From Porphyromonas cangingivalis (lineage in GTDB: Bacteria > Bacteroidota > Bacteroidia > Bacteroidales > Porphyromonadaceae): 64,000 bases of DNA. The stretch covers positions 744,001-808,000 of the forward strand of contig NZ_LR134506.1 of assembly GCF_900638305.1 (NCBI RefSeq). Direction: 5' to 3'. The notes under the pieces were generated by a model that saw only the letters and a program-made list of their open reading frames with translations, searched no databases and was not told the DNA's origin. The translations under genes and the position numbers were made by a program. Shown one piece after another: positions 33,667-42,498 of this stretch. Within the stretch, counting starts at the first letter, position 1. Each line of letters starts with the position of its first letter.

Positions 33667-35422
33667 TTTTCGATTTGATTTGTTTGATTCTATCATTCAA
33701 CACTTCGGCTTTCCCTCCGAATCGGATAGCCTTTTCGAAGGCAGTGATGGCCTCTTCGATCTTACCCAGCTTGAAGAGTATTTCCCCTTGATGTTCATAA
33801 TAAACATGATTAGGCACTTCCTCATTACTGATCGCACTGTCTATGTATACCTTTGCGAGTGCATATTCACCCTTCAGATAAAGCACCCAAGCATAAGTAT
33901 CCAAAAATGTCGGAAAGTTGCGTACTCGTTGTACCGCTTTGCTGGCCAACTCTTCAGCTTTGTCAAGATCCTCTTTCGTGCCATGAACAGCCAAAAAGTA
34001 AGCGTAATTATTGTGCGCCAAAGGAGTCTTGGCATACTGTATCGCCTCCTCGTAGTAGTTTCTTGCCGAATCATACCGTCCGGCTTCCGACTCTGCATCA
34101 GCCTTGATCAGCATGATATCACCATAGTCGGGATCCGTCTTTGGCACCATTTTTATGGCTTTGTCAAGGACGATCTCAGAGCTCACCTTGTCCTTCGATT
34201 CTCCATAACCCATGAGAGCAAAAACGTAGTATGTTCCCTTGTCCGGAAAAACACCCATTGCGACTTCCGAGAGTTCGATGACCTTTTCCGTCTGATGAGC
34301 CTGAATATATTTCTCGATGAAGTAGGTATAAGGAAAAGTCTCCTCTGTCTTCGCATCGATCATCTTAGAGAGCAGAGTCTCACCTTTTATCGAATCTCCG
34401 ACAACGAAGTAATTGTTCGCCAAGGAGAGTTTGATCCCATCTGATTGCTCATAGACCTCGATCAAGTCCTCTTGAACCGGGATGAGAGCCTTGGTCATTG
34501 CAACCTTATCCTGACTTGCAGACATACTCTGGGACATCAACTTCTCGATGTCAGCAGGCTGTGCATCTTCTGTGTGTGCCATCTTTTGTATCTCCTTAGC
34601 AGCACGTACATAGTCATTATCGGCGATGTGTATGTACACAGAAAGTTCGTCCAATATCGGAGCATCGGCAATGTACCTCCTGGTCGCCTTAATCAGGCCT
34701 TTGGCTTTTGCCACCTCCTCTTGTGAGAGATAAAGGTAAGCAAGATAGGAGACACTCTCCAAATCCGTAGGCATGCTTGCGACCTGCTCCTCAAGGAGTT
34801 TTCGGGTCTCATCGATCTTTCCCATCTCGGCCAAGATCTTAGCTTTCTCAAAGATCAAAAGATGCTTTCCCTGCCCCATTTCTATCAATCTATCCAATAT
34901 CTCTATGGCGGCCGAGGGCTCTCCTTTTCTCCTGTAAACTTCGACCAGTCGTATGAATGAGGATTTGTCATCAGGATAAGCCTCTGTGAGGGCTTTCAAG
35001 GTCTCTTCAGCCACGTTGAGACGATTTGTCCTGTAAGCCATTTCAGTCAAAGCCTCTCCGATCTCCTTGTCTTGTCGTCCGGAAAGGTCGAAAGCACTCT
35101 GCATCATCGAAAAAGCCTCCGACTGCATCCCTATGGCTGCAAAACCCAAAGCCAAATTATACCGAATAGAGGGTTGAGAAGCATCCATCAATCCCGCCAT
35201 CCAAAGGTGATTGAAGCGTGCTGACTCATTCCCATCTCCGGGAGTATCAAGAGTCAGGGACTTCAGATACAACTGTTTGCTGACAAACTTATCTTCAGCG
35301 ATCACTTGAGAGTCGATCTCCTGTGCCAACAGCTCCGATGAGAGCATAAAGAGTACCGCAACCAGAAAGAACTGTCGAAATCTGGAACAAGAGATTTGGC
35401 TATATATATTCTGAAAAGTCAT
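33656..35422 (-). CDS. Exported tetratricopeptide-repeat protein
   Basis: 588 aa. A signal peptide (FRQFFLVAVLFMLSSELLAQ) is followed by many TPR units, clearest near the ends: around PSAAIEILDRLIEMG, YDSARNYYEEAIQYAKT, ALAKVYIDSAI and KIEEAITAFEKAIRFGG. It is probably a periplasmic protein-interaction scaffold. The start at 35422 is chosen to place the signal peptide at the N-terminus; the frame extends to 35449. First gene of the TPR-DUF4292-EnvC run, with coding overlap at the next junction. Confidence 0.86.
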   Translation of the reverse strand: MTFQNIYSQISCSRFRQFFLVAVLFMLSSELLAQEIDSQVIAEDKFVSKQLYLKSLTLDTPGDGNESARFNHLWMAGLMDASQPSIRYNLALGFAAIGMQSEAFSMMQSAFDLSGRQDKEIGEALTEMAYRTNRLNVAEETLKALTEAYPDDKSSFIRLVEVYRRKGEPSAAIEILDRLIEMGQGKHLLIFEKAKILAEMGKIDETRKLLEEQVASMPTDLESVSYLAYLYLSQEEVAKAKGLIKATRRYIADAPILDELSVYIHIADNDYVRAAKEIQKMAHTEDAQPADIEKLMSQSMSASQDKVAMTKALIPVQEDLIEVYEQSDGIKLSLANNYFVVGDSIKGETLLSKMIDAKTEETFPYTYFIEKYIQAHQTEKVIELSEVAMGVFPDKGTYYVFALMGYGESKDKVSSEIVLDKAIKMVPKTDPDYGDIMLIKADAESEAGRYDSARNYYEEAIQYAKTPLAHNNYAYFLAVHGTKEDLDKAEELASKAVQRVRNFPTFLDTYAWVLYLKGEYALAKVYIDSAISNEEVPNHVYYEHQGEILFKLGKIEEAITAFEKAIRFGGKAEVLNDRIKQIKSKNAQ

Positions 35423-35576
35423 CCTTTTTGATTTGTCTTCTACCCACAAGGATTGTGTCCCCGGAGTATTATTTAACGATAAAGTTAGTGAAAATAATTG
35501 TGATGAATTTCACCGGAGCAAGTAGATCAACCAATTTGGACACAGACGAGAATATCCATCATCCCCATGATGCGCG

Positions 35577-35622
35577 AAAAAGGCGACACATAAGAGACCG
35601 GATCATCTCATTATGTGTCGCC
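35577..35622 (-). terminator. Intrinsic terminator after ilvE
   Basis: 12-bp perfect stem (35582-35593 with 35611-35622) with a 17-base loop that can pair further (GAGA/TCTC), then U5 on the - strand. Confidence 0.85.
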
Positions 35623-35656
35623 CCGAAAGCGTTTATGCTTGGATCAGAATACCTGA

Positions 35657-36676
35657 TTACTCAATGATAGTCACCCATCCATGCTTGTCTTCCGCATCTC
35701 CATACTGGATTGCACGAAGAGCATTATAAAGCTTGGTACATACAGGGCCGGCTTCACCTTCTTTTGCAAGGACATAGCTGTGGTTGTCATCGAGGTCATC
35801 GATACGAAGGATAGGGCTGATGACAGCTGCTGTACCACATGCTCCGGCTTCGTCAAATTCTGCAAGCTCTTCGACCGGGATTGGACGACGCTCTACTTCC
35901 ATACCAAGATCTTTTGCAACCTGCATCAGACTCTTGTTTGTGATAGATGGAAGGATGGACTCAGACTTTGGAGTGATGTACTTGTTACCCTTGATACCGA
36001 AGAAGTTTGCAGGTCCGCACTCATCGATATACTTCTTTTCCTTTGCATCGAGGAAGAGAACAGCCGAATATCCCTTTTCGTGAGCAATGTGACCTGCCTT
36101 GATACCGGCTGCGTAGTTACCACCCACCTTGATCGTACCTGTACCGAGAGGTGCCGCACGGTCGTACCCACGAAGGATAGCCATAGGAGTTGGCTTGAAG
36201 CCGTCCTTGAAGTAAGGACCTACAGGTGTAACAAAGATGATGAAGAGATACTCATTGGCTGGGCGCACACCGACCTGTGGCCCTGTACCGATCACAAGAG
36301 GTCTGATGTAAAGTGATGCACCTGACTCATAAGGAGGAAGGTAATCGATATTGAGCTTGACAACCTTAGTCACCATTTCAGTGAAGAGTTCGACAGGCAT
36401 CTCAGGCATCATGATTCCTTCGCAAGAGCGGTTCATGCGGAGCGCATTTTCCTCTACTCTGAATAGACGAGTCTTACCGTCCTTACCCTTGAAAGCCTTA
36501 AGACCTTCGAATGCCTCTTGTCCATAGTGAAGACAAGTAGCAGCCATGTGCATACTGATGTTGGTGTCTTGAGTTTCCTCGATCTCACCCCACTTACCGT
36601 CACGGTAGTAACATCTCACATTCCAAGCTGTTGGATAGTAACCAAAGCTCAATTTTGACCATTCAATTTCTTGCAT
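35657..36676 (-). CDS. ilvE: Branched-chain amino acid aminotransferase
   Basis: 339 aa PLP enzyme for the last step of valine, leucine and isoleucine synthesis. Motifs: YGQEAFEGLKAF, RMNRSCEGIMMPEMP, YIRPLVIGTGPQVGV, the lysine-containing VGGNYAAGIKAG region, DECGPANFFGIKG and GACGTAAVISPI. The length matches the long bacterial form. It starts 20 bases after the GH57 gene stop, with no terminator between, so it appears to be the last gene of the glycogen operon. Confidence 0.95.
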   Translation of the reverse strand: MQEIEWSKLSFGYYPTAWNVRCYYRDGKWGEIEETQDTNISMHMAATCLHYGQEAFEGLKAFKGKDGKTRLFRVEENALRMNRSCEGIMMPEMPVELFTEMVTKVVKLNIDYLPPYESGASLYIRPLVIGTGPQVGVRPANEYLFIIFVTPVGPYFKDGFKPTPMAILRGYDRAAPLGTGTIKVGGNYAAGIKAGHIAHEKGYSAVLFLDAKEKKYIDECGPANFFGIKGNKYITPKSESILPSITNKSLMQVAKDLGMEVERRPIPVEELAEFDEAGACGTAAVISPILRIDDLDDNHSYVLAKEGEAGPVCTKLYNALRAIQYGDAEDKHGWVTIIE

Positions 36677-36696
36677 AGGTTTGTTCTGTTAAGTAG

Positions 36697-38007
36697 TTAG
36701 TTGTTAGGTATATTACTTTGTTTCTTTGTTCCTCTTTTCTTCTTTTCCAGCTGAGCCTTCAGAGCCTCGATTTCCTCCCCTTGATTTTTGATTGTAAGGA
36801 GTAGCGCATTGAGTTCCTCATTCTCTATCGAGCTGGGATACTGGGCTTCGACCCTCAGGTGAAAATCACTAAGGATGTTCATGTAATTATTGAAAGCATC
36901 GTAAGGATTTTCATACGGACTGAATAGTCGAACGTCCTTATTCGTGGTGGTCATATACAAGAAGTGATCACTGCTCTGCAAATATAGCCAATCTTGTAAT
37001 AATCTTCGGTCTTGACTGAGACGAGTTCGCTCTCCCCAGTCAATAAGTTTTCTGAAAGCCTCCGACTGAAGGGCATTTCCCAGCCAAGTGCTGGTATTTT
37101 TCTCTTCCTCCGACCATGAGATTGCAAAGGGGACTGACACCACCCCGACAGGTTTACAGTCACGAATAACTTCCGATGGAGTTGCAAACCTGAGCCCTTT
37201 TTCATCAAAAAACCTCGGCAGGGCTCTGAAAAAGTCAAAGATGCCCGATGTAGTAGGCTGAGCCTGCCCGAAGACCTCGTAAGCCATATCAATATAAACA
37301 ACCTCTTCGTCCTCCGGCAACTGCCCCAACCATCCGGCAAACTTATCGGCAGTCAAGGGATACTCTCGCCAGTCATAACGACTGAAGTTTTTGAGGATAT
37401 CATCGCTGAACCTTTGATTGCGCAGAAAGAGTGGAAGACCTTTAGGAGTGGCTGAGTTATATAAATAATTGGGGCTCTTCCAGCCTAAAATATGCTTGGC
37501 ACCTTCCGTAATGATCCCCGAAAACCCCATCTCTTCAACCTCTGTTGCGATCTCGTCCGAATAGATGAGCTCGGTATTTCGGAAGACCTTCGGCTCCTGC
37601 CCAAACATCATCTTGATCTTGCGAGAGTGCATCTCTACTTGAGATCGGAACTCGATAGGATCTCCCAATGCCGACAAACTGTGTGCATAAGGCTGTGCGA
37701 GAAACTCTACACAACCGGTTTTACTGAGCTCGACAAAGCTATCTATGAGCTCAGGGGCAAATATCTCAAACTGACTGATAGCTGTCCCTGATATGGCAAA
37801 CGATACCTTAACTGCTCCATCGGACTTCTTGATCATCTCGAGGAGCATTTGGTTAGCAGGCATATAGGTCTCTCTTGTTATACGCTTGAATATCTCTTCG
37901 TTCTGAAAGTCATCAAAGTAGTAATGATCATTCCCGATGTCGAAGAAGCGATAACGTTTCAGCCTGAAAGGCTGGTGTACTTGGAAGTTAAAGCATATAT
38001 TTTTCAT
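36697..38007 (-). CDS. GH57-family protein, probably catalytically altered
   Basis: 436 aa. It resembles Bacteroidota GH57 alpha-amylases: FNFQVHQPFRL at the start, KVFRNTELIYSDEIA with the expected nucleophile Glu, and ITEGAKHILGWKSPNYLY. The region that normally holds the catalytic acid Asp as DYETFGEH instead reads AYEVFGQA, so Asp is replaced by Ala and two further conserved residues differ. It may therefore be inactive or work differently. The C-terminus adds a short coiled coil and a basic tail. Third gene of the glycogen run, after the debranching enzyme and GT4. Confidence 0.82.
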   Translation of the reverse strand: MKNICFNFQVHQPFRLKRYRFFDIGNDHYYFDDFQNEEIFKRITRETYMPANQMLLEMIKKSDGAVKVSFAISGTAISQFEIFAPELIDSFVELSKTGCVEFLAQPYAHSLSALGDPIEFRSQVEMHSRKIKMMFGQEPKVFRNTELIYSDEIATEVEEMGFSGIITEGAKHILGWKSPNYLYNSATPKGLPLFLRNQRFSDDILKNFSRYDWREYPLTADKFAGWLGQLPEDEEVVYIDMAYEVFGQAQPTTSGIFDFFRALPRFFDEKGLRFATPSEVIRDCKPVGVVSVPFAISWSEEEKNTSTWLGNALQSEAFRKLIDWGERTRLSQDRRLLQDWLYLQSSDHFLYMTTTNKDVRLFSPYENPYDAFNNYMNILSDFHLRVEAQYPSSIENEELNALLLTIKNQGEEIEALKAQLEKKKRGTKKQSNIPNN

Positions 38008-38022
38008 GTCTATGTCCCTCTT

Positions 38023-39300
38023 TTAATATGTCTGTGTTGTCATCCCGGTCACCTTGTCATAGATACGGCGCACTTTAAGTCCCGCATCTTCCCACTTGAT
38101 ACTGTTGACTTCCTTCAATCCCTCTTCTCTCATAAACTGATTGAAGGCAGGATAAGTGACCAATCCATATATGGCATCCGCCATAGCATCTGTATCCCAA
38201 TAGTCTACCTTGATGGCATAATTGATGATCTCGGCACAACCCGATTGTTTTGAGATGATCGACGGCACACCACACTGCATGGCTTCGAGTGGAGAGATAC
38301 CGAAAGGCTCGGATACCGAAGGCATCACATATACATCGCTCGCCTTGAAGACCTCATAGACTTGTTTACCTTTCATGAAACCTGTGAAGTGAAAACGATC
38401 CGAGATATTCCTCTTTGCAACAAGTTGGATCATCTGATCCATCATGTCTCCACTACCGGCCATGACGAAACGCACATCCTTTGTCCTCTGCAATACCTTT
38501 GTTGCAGCTTCGACAAAGTATTCACAACCCTTTTGCATCGTTATGCGCCCAAGGAAAGTCACGACTTTCTCCTTGACTCCACGTTTGTCGGAGATGGCAA
38601 GGATATTCGGACTGAGCGGAGTGACGGCATTATGTACCGTTGTGACCTTGTCCGGACTTTGATGATACTTCTCGATGACTGTAGCTCTGGTAAGGTTACT
38701 GACTGTGATGATGTGGTCGGCGTTATCCATACCATCCTTTTCGATCGCATAGACAATGGGGTTGACATTGCCCCTACTCCTGTCGAAATCCGTTGCATGG
38801 ACATGTACTACGAGAGGTTTACCTGTGACGATCTTGGCATGTATACCTGCAGGATAGGTCAACCAGTCGTGAGAGTGTATCACATCAAAGTCAAGACTCC
38901 TTGCAATGACACCTGTTACAATAGAATAATTATTGATCTCTTGATGAAGGTTGTCCGGATAACGCCCCGAGAACTCTATGCACCCTAAGTCATCAGTATG
39001 TATGTAACTAAAGTCAGCATAGATATGATCCCTGAAGTTATAATAAGTCTCGGGGGACATGAGATGTCCGATGCGCTCCTGCACGTAGTCACGTGGATGA
39101 TCACGCCAAACGACAGGCACTTGTGAAGCCCCTATGATATTCATAAAAGACTTATCTTCATCACCCGAAGGCTTAGGGATCACAAAAGTCGTCTCTAAGT
39201 CCTGCTGAATGCTCATACCTTTGGTCAAGCCATAACTCGCAGTACCCAATCCGCCAAGTATATGAGGAGGAAACTCCCATCCCAACATCAATGCCTTCAT
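38023..39300 (-). CDS. GT4 glycosyltransferase, glycogen synthase-like
   Basis: 425 aa GT-B enzyme. The start MKALMLGWEFPPHILGGLG has the glycine-rich acceptor/donor loop typical of starch and glycogen synthases; the C-terminal half has VVTFLGRITMQKGCEYFVEA, VMAGSGDMM and PSVSEPFGISPLEAMQCG (the E-x7-E motif of GT4). It lies between a debranching enzyme and a GH57 protein, the usual three-gene glycogen set of Bacteroidota, so it likely extends alpha-1,4-glucan from a nucleotide-glucose. It starts 24 bases after the upstream stop. Confidence 0.87.
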   Translation of the reverse strand: MKALMLGWEFPPHILGGLGTASYGLTKGMSIQQDLETTFVIPKPSGDEDKSFMNIIGASQVPVVWRDHPRDYVQERIGHLMSPETYYNFRDHIYADFSYIHTDDLGCIEFSGRYPDNLHQEINNYSIVTGVIARSLDFDVIHSHDWLTYPAGIHAKIVTGKPLVVHVHATDFDRSRGNVNPIVYAIEKDGMDNADHIITVSNLTRATVIEKYHQSPDKVTTVHNAVTPLSPNILAISDKRGVKEKVVTFLGRITMQKGCEYFVEAATKVLQRTKDVRFVMAGSGDMMDQMIQLVAKRNISDRFHFTGFMKGKQVYEVFKASDVYVMPSVSEPFGISPLEAMQCGVPSIISKQSGCAEIINYAIKVDYWDTDAMADAIYGLVTYPAFNQFMREEGLKEVNSIKWEDAGLKVRRIYDKVTGMTTQTY

Positions 39301-39324
39301 GTATAATATCTCTCCTCAGTTTTG

Positions 39325-41295
39325 TTACTGTTTACTGTAATATGTCTCGATGGCTTCATTCTCTTGATAGAAGTCATTAAGACGATTTTGTATTCGAAGT
39401 ATGGCAGCTATACTCCCCGCGTAGGAGATCCCACCTCGTCCGACAAAAGGAGGCGTGGCGTCATACATCTCACTGAGTGTACCGATGCCATGCAGTGTTA
39501 GCTCGTCCTCAAACGAGATCAGCACCCTTTCGACGAAAGAGACCCCGCTAAGTTTGAAAAGTTTGAGATAAGCACTCAAATAAGGATACATCAACCACGG
39601 CCACACGGCACCTTGGTTAGAAGCATACTCTCGCTCGTGTAGTGTGCCATTGCAATACCCTCTGTAATACGGACTCTTCGGGCTCAACGTACGCAAACCC
39701 TTGGGTGTAAGCAGCTCCTTTGTAACGATGTCCAGCACCGAACGCTGCAAATCTCGAGACAATGGAGAATATGGCAATCCTGCAGCAAAAATCATATTGG
39801 GTCTCACATTCCAATCCTGAGAACGCCCCTCACAGACATAGTCAAAGAGATAATTATGCTCATTGACAAACACCCGAACGAATGACTCTGCTACCTTCTC
39901 GATCAGATGAGACAGGGCCTCATCCTTCTCACCGGCCAGTTCTTGATAGAAACAAAGAGCGTTGTACCACAACGCATTTATCTCCACTATATACCCTTGT
40001 CGATCCACCACCGAAACCCCATAGATCTTGCCATCCATCCATGTCACGGGCATACCATCCTTGGGGATGACATAGAGGAGTCCATTCTCCATCTTTTTCA
40101 TCGTCGGATGGTGTCCGTCAGTGAGGTAGTTAATGATCGTCTTGAGATATGCGCCATACTTCTCACGCGTTTCGTCAAGGCTCCTCCACTTTGAGTAGTC
40201 TTGCATCGAAGTGATGACCCAAAGTAACGTATCCGGATGCTGAATCCCTCTTATCGTATCATCTCCTTCTCCGGTACCCATGAAATGCACAAGAGCCGGC
40301 CAAGCCGTCTCAAAGATCTCATCAAATCGGTCGGGCTTACCGATGCCGAAAGTACACGCGGTAAGATTCATAAACTGATCCCTTGCCTTGACCCCAAACC
40401 ATGGATACCCGGACAAAAGATAACACTGTCCCTCTCCTTTTTTGAGATAAAACTGATCGGCAGAGTTGATCAGGCAGTTTGTGAAGCTGTTACGAGGGAT
40501 GCGGACCTGTATATTTTTTTCAAAAATATCGTGAAGTTCTGTCGGATCGGTAGGCTCATCACCGGCGACAAATATGACGGACTCCCCCTTCCGTATATTA
40601 CACTCGAAGTAGCCCGGTGTAGGCAAGTCCTCGACACAGGCGTGCCCTCTCTCCTGCTCTTTTTCATAGAAGAAGTCCTTATACCAGATGGGAGCATGAT
40701 GCCACTCCACCGGGGTGGAGAACTGCATATAGAGCTCAGGGTAACCTTCGTACAGACACATGGAGATACCATTCTCTACGGTCTGATAGTCCCAATTTAT
40801 CGCATCATTTTCGGTAGTCAGCTCCTTCACGTTACGAAAAGCCAATATCGGCCTGAACCTAAGTATCGTAGGCGAATGAGCATCAAGCAAGGTATAGCGA
40901 ATGAGTACCCTGTTGGTGCCGCGAGAAAAGATAATCTCTTTGGAGAGTACCACCCCACCTACCCTATACAAAGTCTTGGGGATGATATCTATATCGAACT
41001 CCCTTATGTACTTGTGCCCATTGGGGGCGACAGTCCCATCCTTGTACTTATGCACGGCAAGATTGAACTCTGCGCCATGCTGTATGACCGTCTCATCGAA
41101 TGAGGAAAGAAGAACGTTGCCATGCCCATCCATAAAAGGACTGGGGACAACAAGGAGACCATGATACTTTCGAGTATTACACCCTACGATCGAAGAAGCG
41201 TGATAAGCACCTCGGCGATTTGTGCGAAGTATTTCTTTGCTGAGAGACACCTCCAGGTTACTCATATTGTTTCGGTCAAATTTCAGATACCCCAT
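39325..41295 (-). CDS. Glycogen debranching enzyme (amylo-alpha-1,6-glucosidase)
   Basis: 656 aa, GH133 type. The N-terminal domain shows NRRGAYHASSIVGCNTRKYHGLLV, cut here to the core RKYHGLLV signature; the C-terminal (alpha/alpha)6 domain has GYPWFGVKARDQFMNL, PVTWMDGKIYGV (catalytic Asp region) and NALWYNAL, then SPKSPYYRGYC and NQGAVWPWL. It would remove alpha-1,6 branches of glycogen. First gene of the unit leading through GT4 and GH57 to ilvE, with a promoter containing both -33 and -7 elements upstream. Confidence 0.93.
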   Translation of the reverse strand: MGYLKFDRNNMSNLEVSLSKEILRTNRRGAYHASSIVGCNTRKYHGLLVVPSPFMDGHGNVLLSSFDETVIQHGAEFNLAVHKYKDGTVAPNGHKYIREFDIDIIPKTLYRVGGVVLSKEIIFSRGTNRVLIRYTLLDAHSPTILRFRPILAFRNVKELTTENDAINWDYQTVENGISMCLYEGYPELYMQFSTPVEWHHAPIWYKDFFYEKEQERGHACVEDLPTPGYFECNIRKGESVIFVAGDEPTDPTELHDIFEKNIQVRIPRNSFTNCLINSADQFYLKKGEGQCYLLSGYPWFGVKARDQFMNLTACTFGIGKPDRFDEIFETAWPALVHFMGTGEGDDTIRGIQHPDTLLWVITSMQDYSKWRSLDETREKYGAYLKTIINYLTDGHHPTMKKMENGLLYVIPKDGMPVTWMDGKIYGVSVVDRQGYIVEINALWYNALCFYQELAGEKDEALSHLIEKVAESFVRVFVNEHNYLFDYVCEGRSQDWNVRPNMIFAAGLPYSPLSRDLQRSVLDIVTKELLTPKGLRTLSPKSPYYRGYCNGTLHEREYASNQGAVWPWLMYPYLSAYLKLFKLSGVSFVERVLISFEDELTLHGIGTLSEMYDATPPFVGRGGISYAGSIAAILRIQNRLNDFYQENEAIETYYSKQ

Positions 41296-41337
41296 ACCCG
41301 GACGCTAATTAAGTCATTATCACTTTCCATCAATGGT

Positions 41338-41368
41338 CAAATTTACTTCATTCTTTCGACATTATCAA
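41338..41368 (-). promoter_or_regulatory. Promoter of the glycogen-ilvE operon
   Basis: On the - strand TTG (41368-41366), 20 bases, then TAAATTTG (41345-41338), the spacing expected for Bacteroidota -33/-7 elements; the -7 lies 43 bases before the start at 41295. Confidence 0.6.
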
Positions 41369-41455
41369 GCATTTACTTTGACGGATACATAGCGACTGTT
41401 CAAATGTCCCAAAACAGCAATCATACACGCTTGAAAGCACACGAAATAAACAAAA

Positions 41456-41506
41456 CAAAAAGGACTCGTCCAGAGAGGTTTCAGCACCACCTCTGTACGA
41501 GTCCTT
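41456..41506 (-). terminator. Intrinsic terminator after the 41528 gene
   Basis: Outer stem AAGGACTCGT/ACGAGTCCTT (41460-41469 with 41497-41506) with an inner AGAGGT/ACCTCT stem, then a U-rich tail on the - strand. Confidence 0.85.
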
Positions 41507-41527
41507 CGACTTTTTATGGGAGAGATT

Positions 41528-42031
41528 TTATCTCTCAGAAAATTCACTTTCTGTGTTTGCCAACTGATCCCATGTCATGGCCACTGTATTTGTCTCCACG
41601 ATCACGCCATTTTCGACCATGAGGGACTTCAATCCTTTTGTCATCCCCAGAGCCTCGATCAGTTTTTCACTTTGGCTACCTCCTCTGACAGTGACATCAG
41701 CCGATACACCGTCGATATCTGCGTAGAGTCTTGCTTCTGCCGTATCTGCATCGACACATATCGAAACGACTTGATGCTCAAAACTACTGCTCAACCAAGA
41801 GTTCACCATACGCGACTTGGCATCGCGCTTAGACCATAGGACCACAAGAGTAGCCTCTTTTGCACTGACTTCTTGCAGGTCTATGTCGTCCACCTTGATA
41901 CTTGGCATTTTTTCTCCCGGGTTGTATCCGATACCGGGATCTGCTGATGTGTCTGCTGCCGAAATAAATAGGGTGGCAAAAGCTACAAACAGCATCGAAA
42001 GCATACCAAGAACGAAAGTTTTCGATCTCAT
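41528..42031 (-). CDS. Exported protein, probably thioredoxin-like fold without CxxC
   Basis: 167 aa. A signal peptide (MRSKTFVLGMLSMLFVAF, Ala-rich to about residue 27) precedes a domain that reads like a thioredoxin fold: GEKMPSIKVDDIDL, then TLVVLWSKRDAKSRMVN in the place of the active-site strand and helix, VVSICVDADT and GLKSLMVENGVIVE. The position of the CxxC is WSKRDAKS, with no cysteine, so it cannot be a thiol oxidoreductase. I do not recognise a named family. Start 42031 places the signal peptide first. Monocistronic, with a near-consensus promoter and a strong terminator. Confidence 0.75.
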   Translation of the reverse strand: MRSKTFVLGMLSMLFVAFATLFISAADTSADPGIGYNPGEKMPSIKVDDIDLQEVSAKEATLVVLWSKRDAKSRMVNSWLSSSFEHQVVSICVDADTAEARLYADIDGVSADVTVRGGSQSEKLIEALGMTKGLKSLMVENGVIVETNTVAMTWDQLANTESEFSER

Positions 42032-42142
42032 AAATAATGAATTAAGTTGCACTTAACCTCTGTGCACTTCTTGTCTCAAGAAGGACAACGAGGCTTCCGA
42101 GTTTCGGAAGAACACCATCCGCTGACGGTGGCAAATAGCTCA

Positions 42143-42174
42143 CAAAGATACCAACAATCGAGCAAACAGCCAAA
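42143..42174 (-). promoter_or_regulatory. Consensus promoter TTTG-N20-TATCTTTG
   Basis: On the - strand TTTG (42174-42171), exactly 20 bases, then TATCTTTG (42150-42143). The best promoter match in the window; it predicts a leader of about 105 bases for the 42031 gene, within which CTTCCGAAACTCGGAAG (complement of 42102-42118) can form a small hairpin. Confidence 0.7.
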
Positions 42175-42241
42175 TCGGTCAAATCCTCACACGCTCCGTC
42201 ACATTACAGAATCACCTTCAGATAAGGAAGCTCATAAAATC

Positions 42242-42330
42242 AAATCAAAGGATTCGAGAAATCAAATCTTACGACCTTTGTCATCAAGTTTTACGAATCG
42301 ATTTGTCGAATCAAACGACTTTTTCATCCC
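42242..42330 (+). repeat. 22-nt repeat array, family 2, locus 3 (4 units)
   Basis: Units start at 42242, 42264, 42286 and 42309 (22, 22, 23, 22 nt). Unit order parallels the array at 4815-4904: first an AAAGGAT-type unit, then TTACGA-type units. Confidence 0.8.
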
Positions 42331-42461
42331 CCTCGAAATCCTCCTTTCCAGATAGATTAACAACAAGCCAAATACACAATTCTCCAAATCACACTAATGT
42401 GTTTCGACCGGTGTGACAATTTTGCCCCCTCAGCTCACACCTACCGTTCATCTATTTTTCG

Positions 42462-42469
42462 TATCTTTG
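42462..42469 (+). promoter_or_regulatory. -7 element TATCTTTG for the divIC run
   Basis: Exact TANNTTTG, 30 bases before the ATG at 42499. Confidence 0.55.
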
Positions 42470-42498
42470 GATGATAGTGCAACCTCATTTACTTGGTT

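Larger units (their letters stand above)
42032..42498. other. 467-base divergent intergenic region
   Basis: No gene is seen. It holds a leftward consensus promoter (42143-42174), a family-2 repeat array (42242-42330) and the rightward divIC promoter (42462-42469). Confidence 0.65.
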
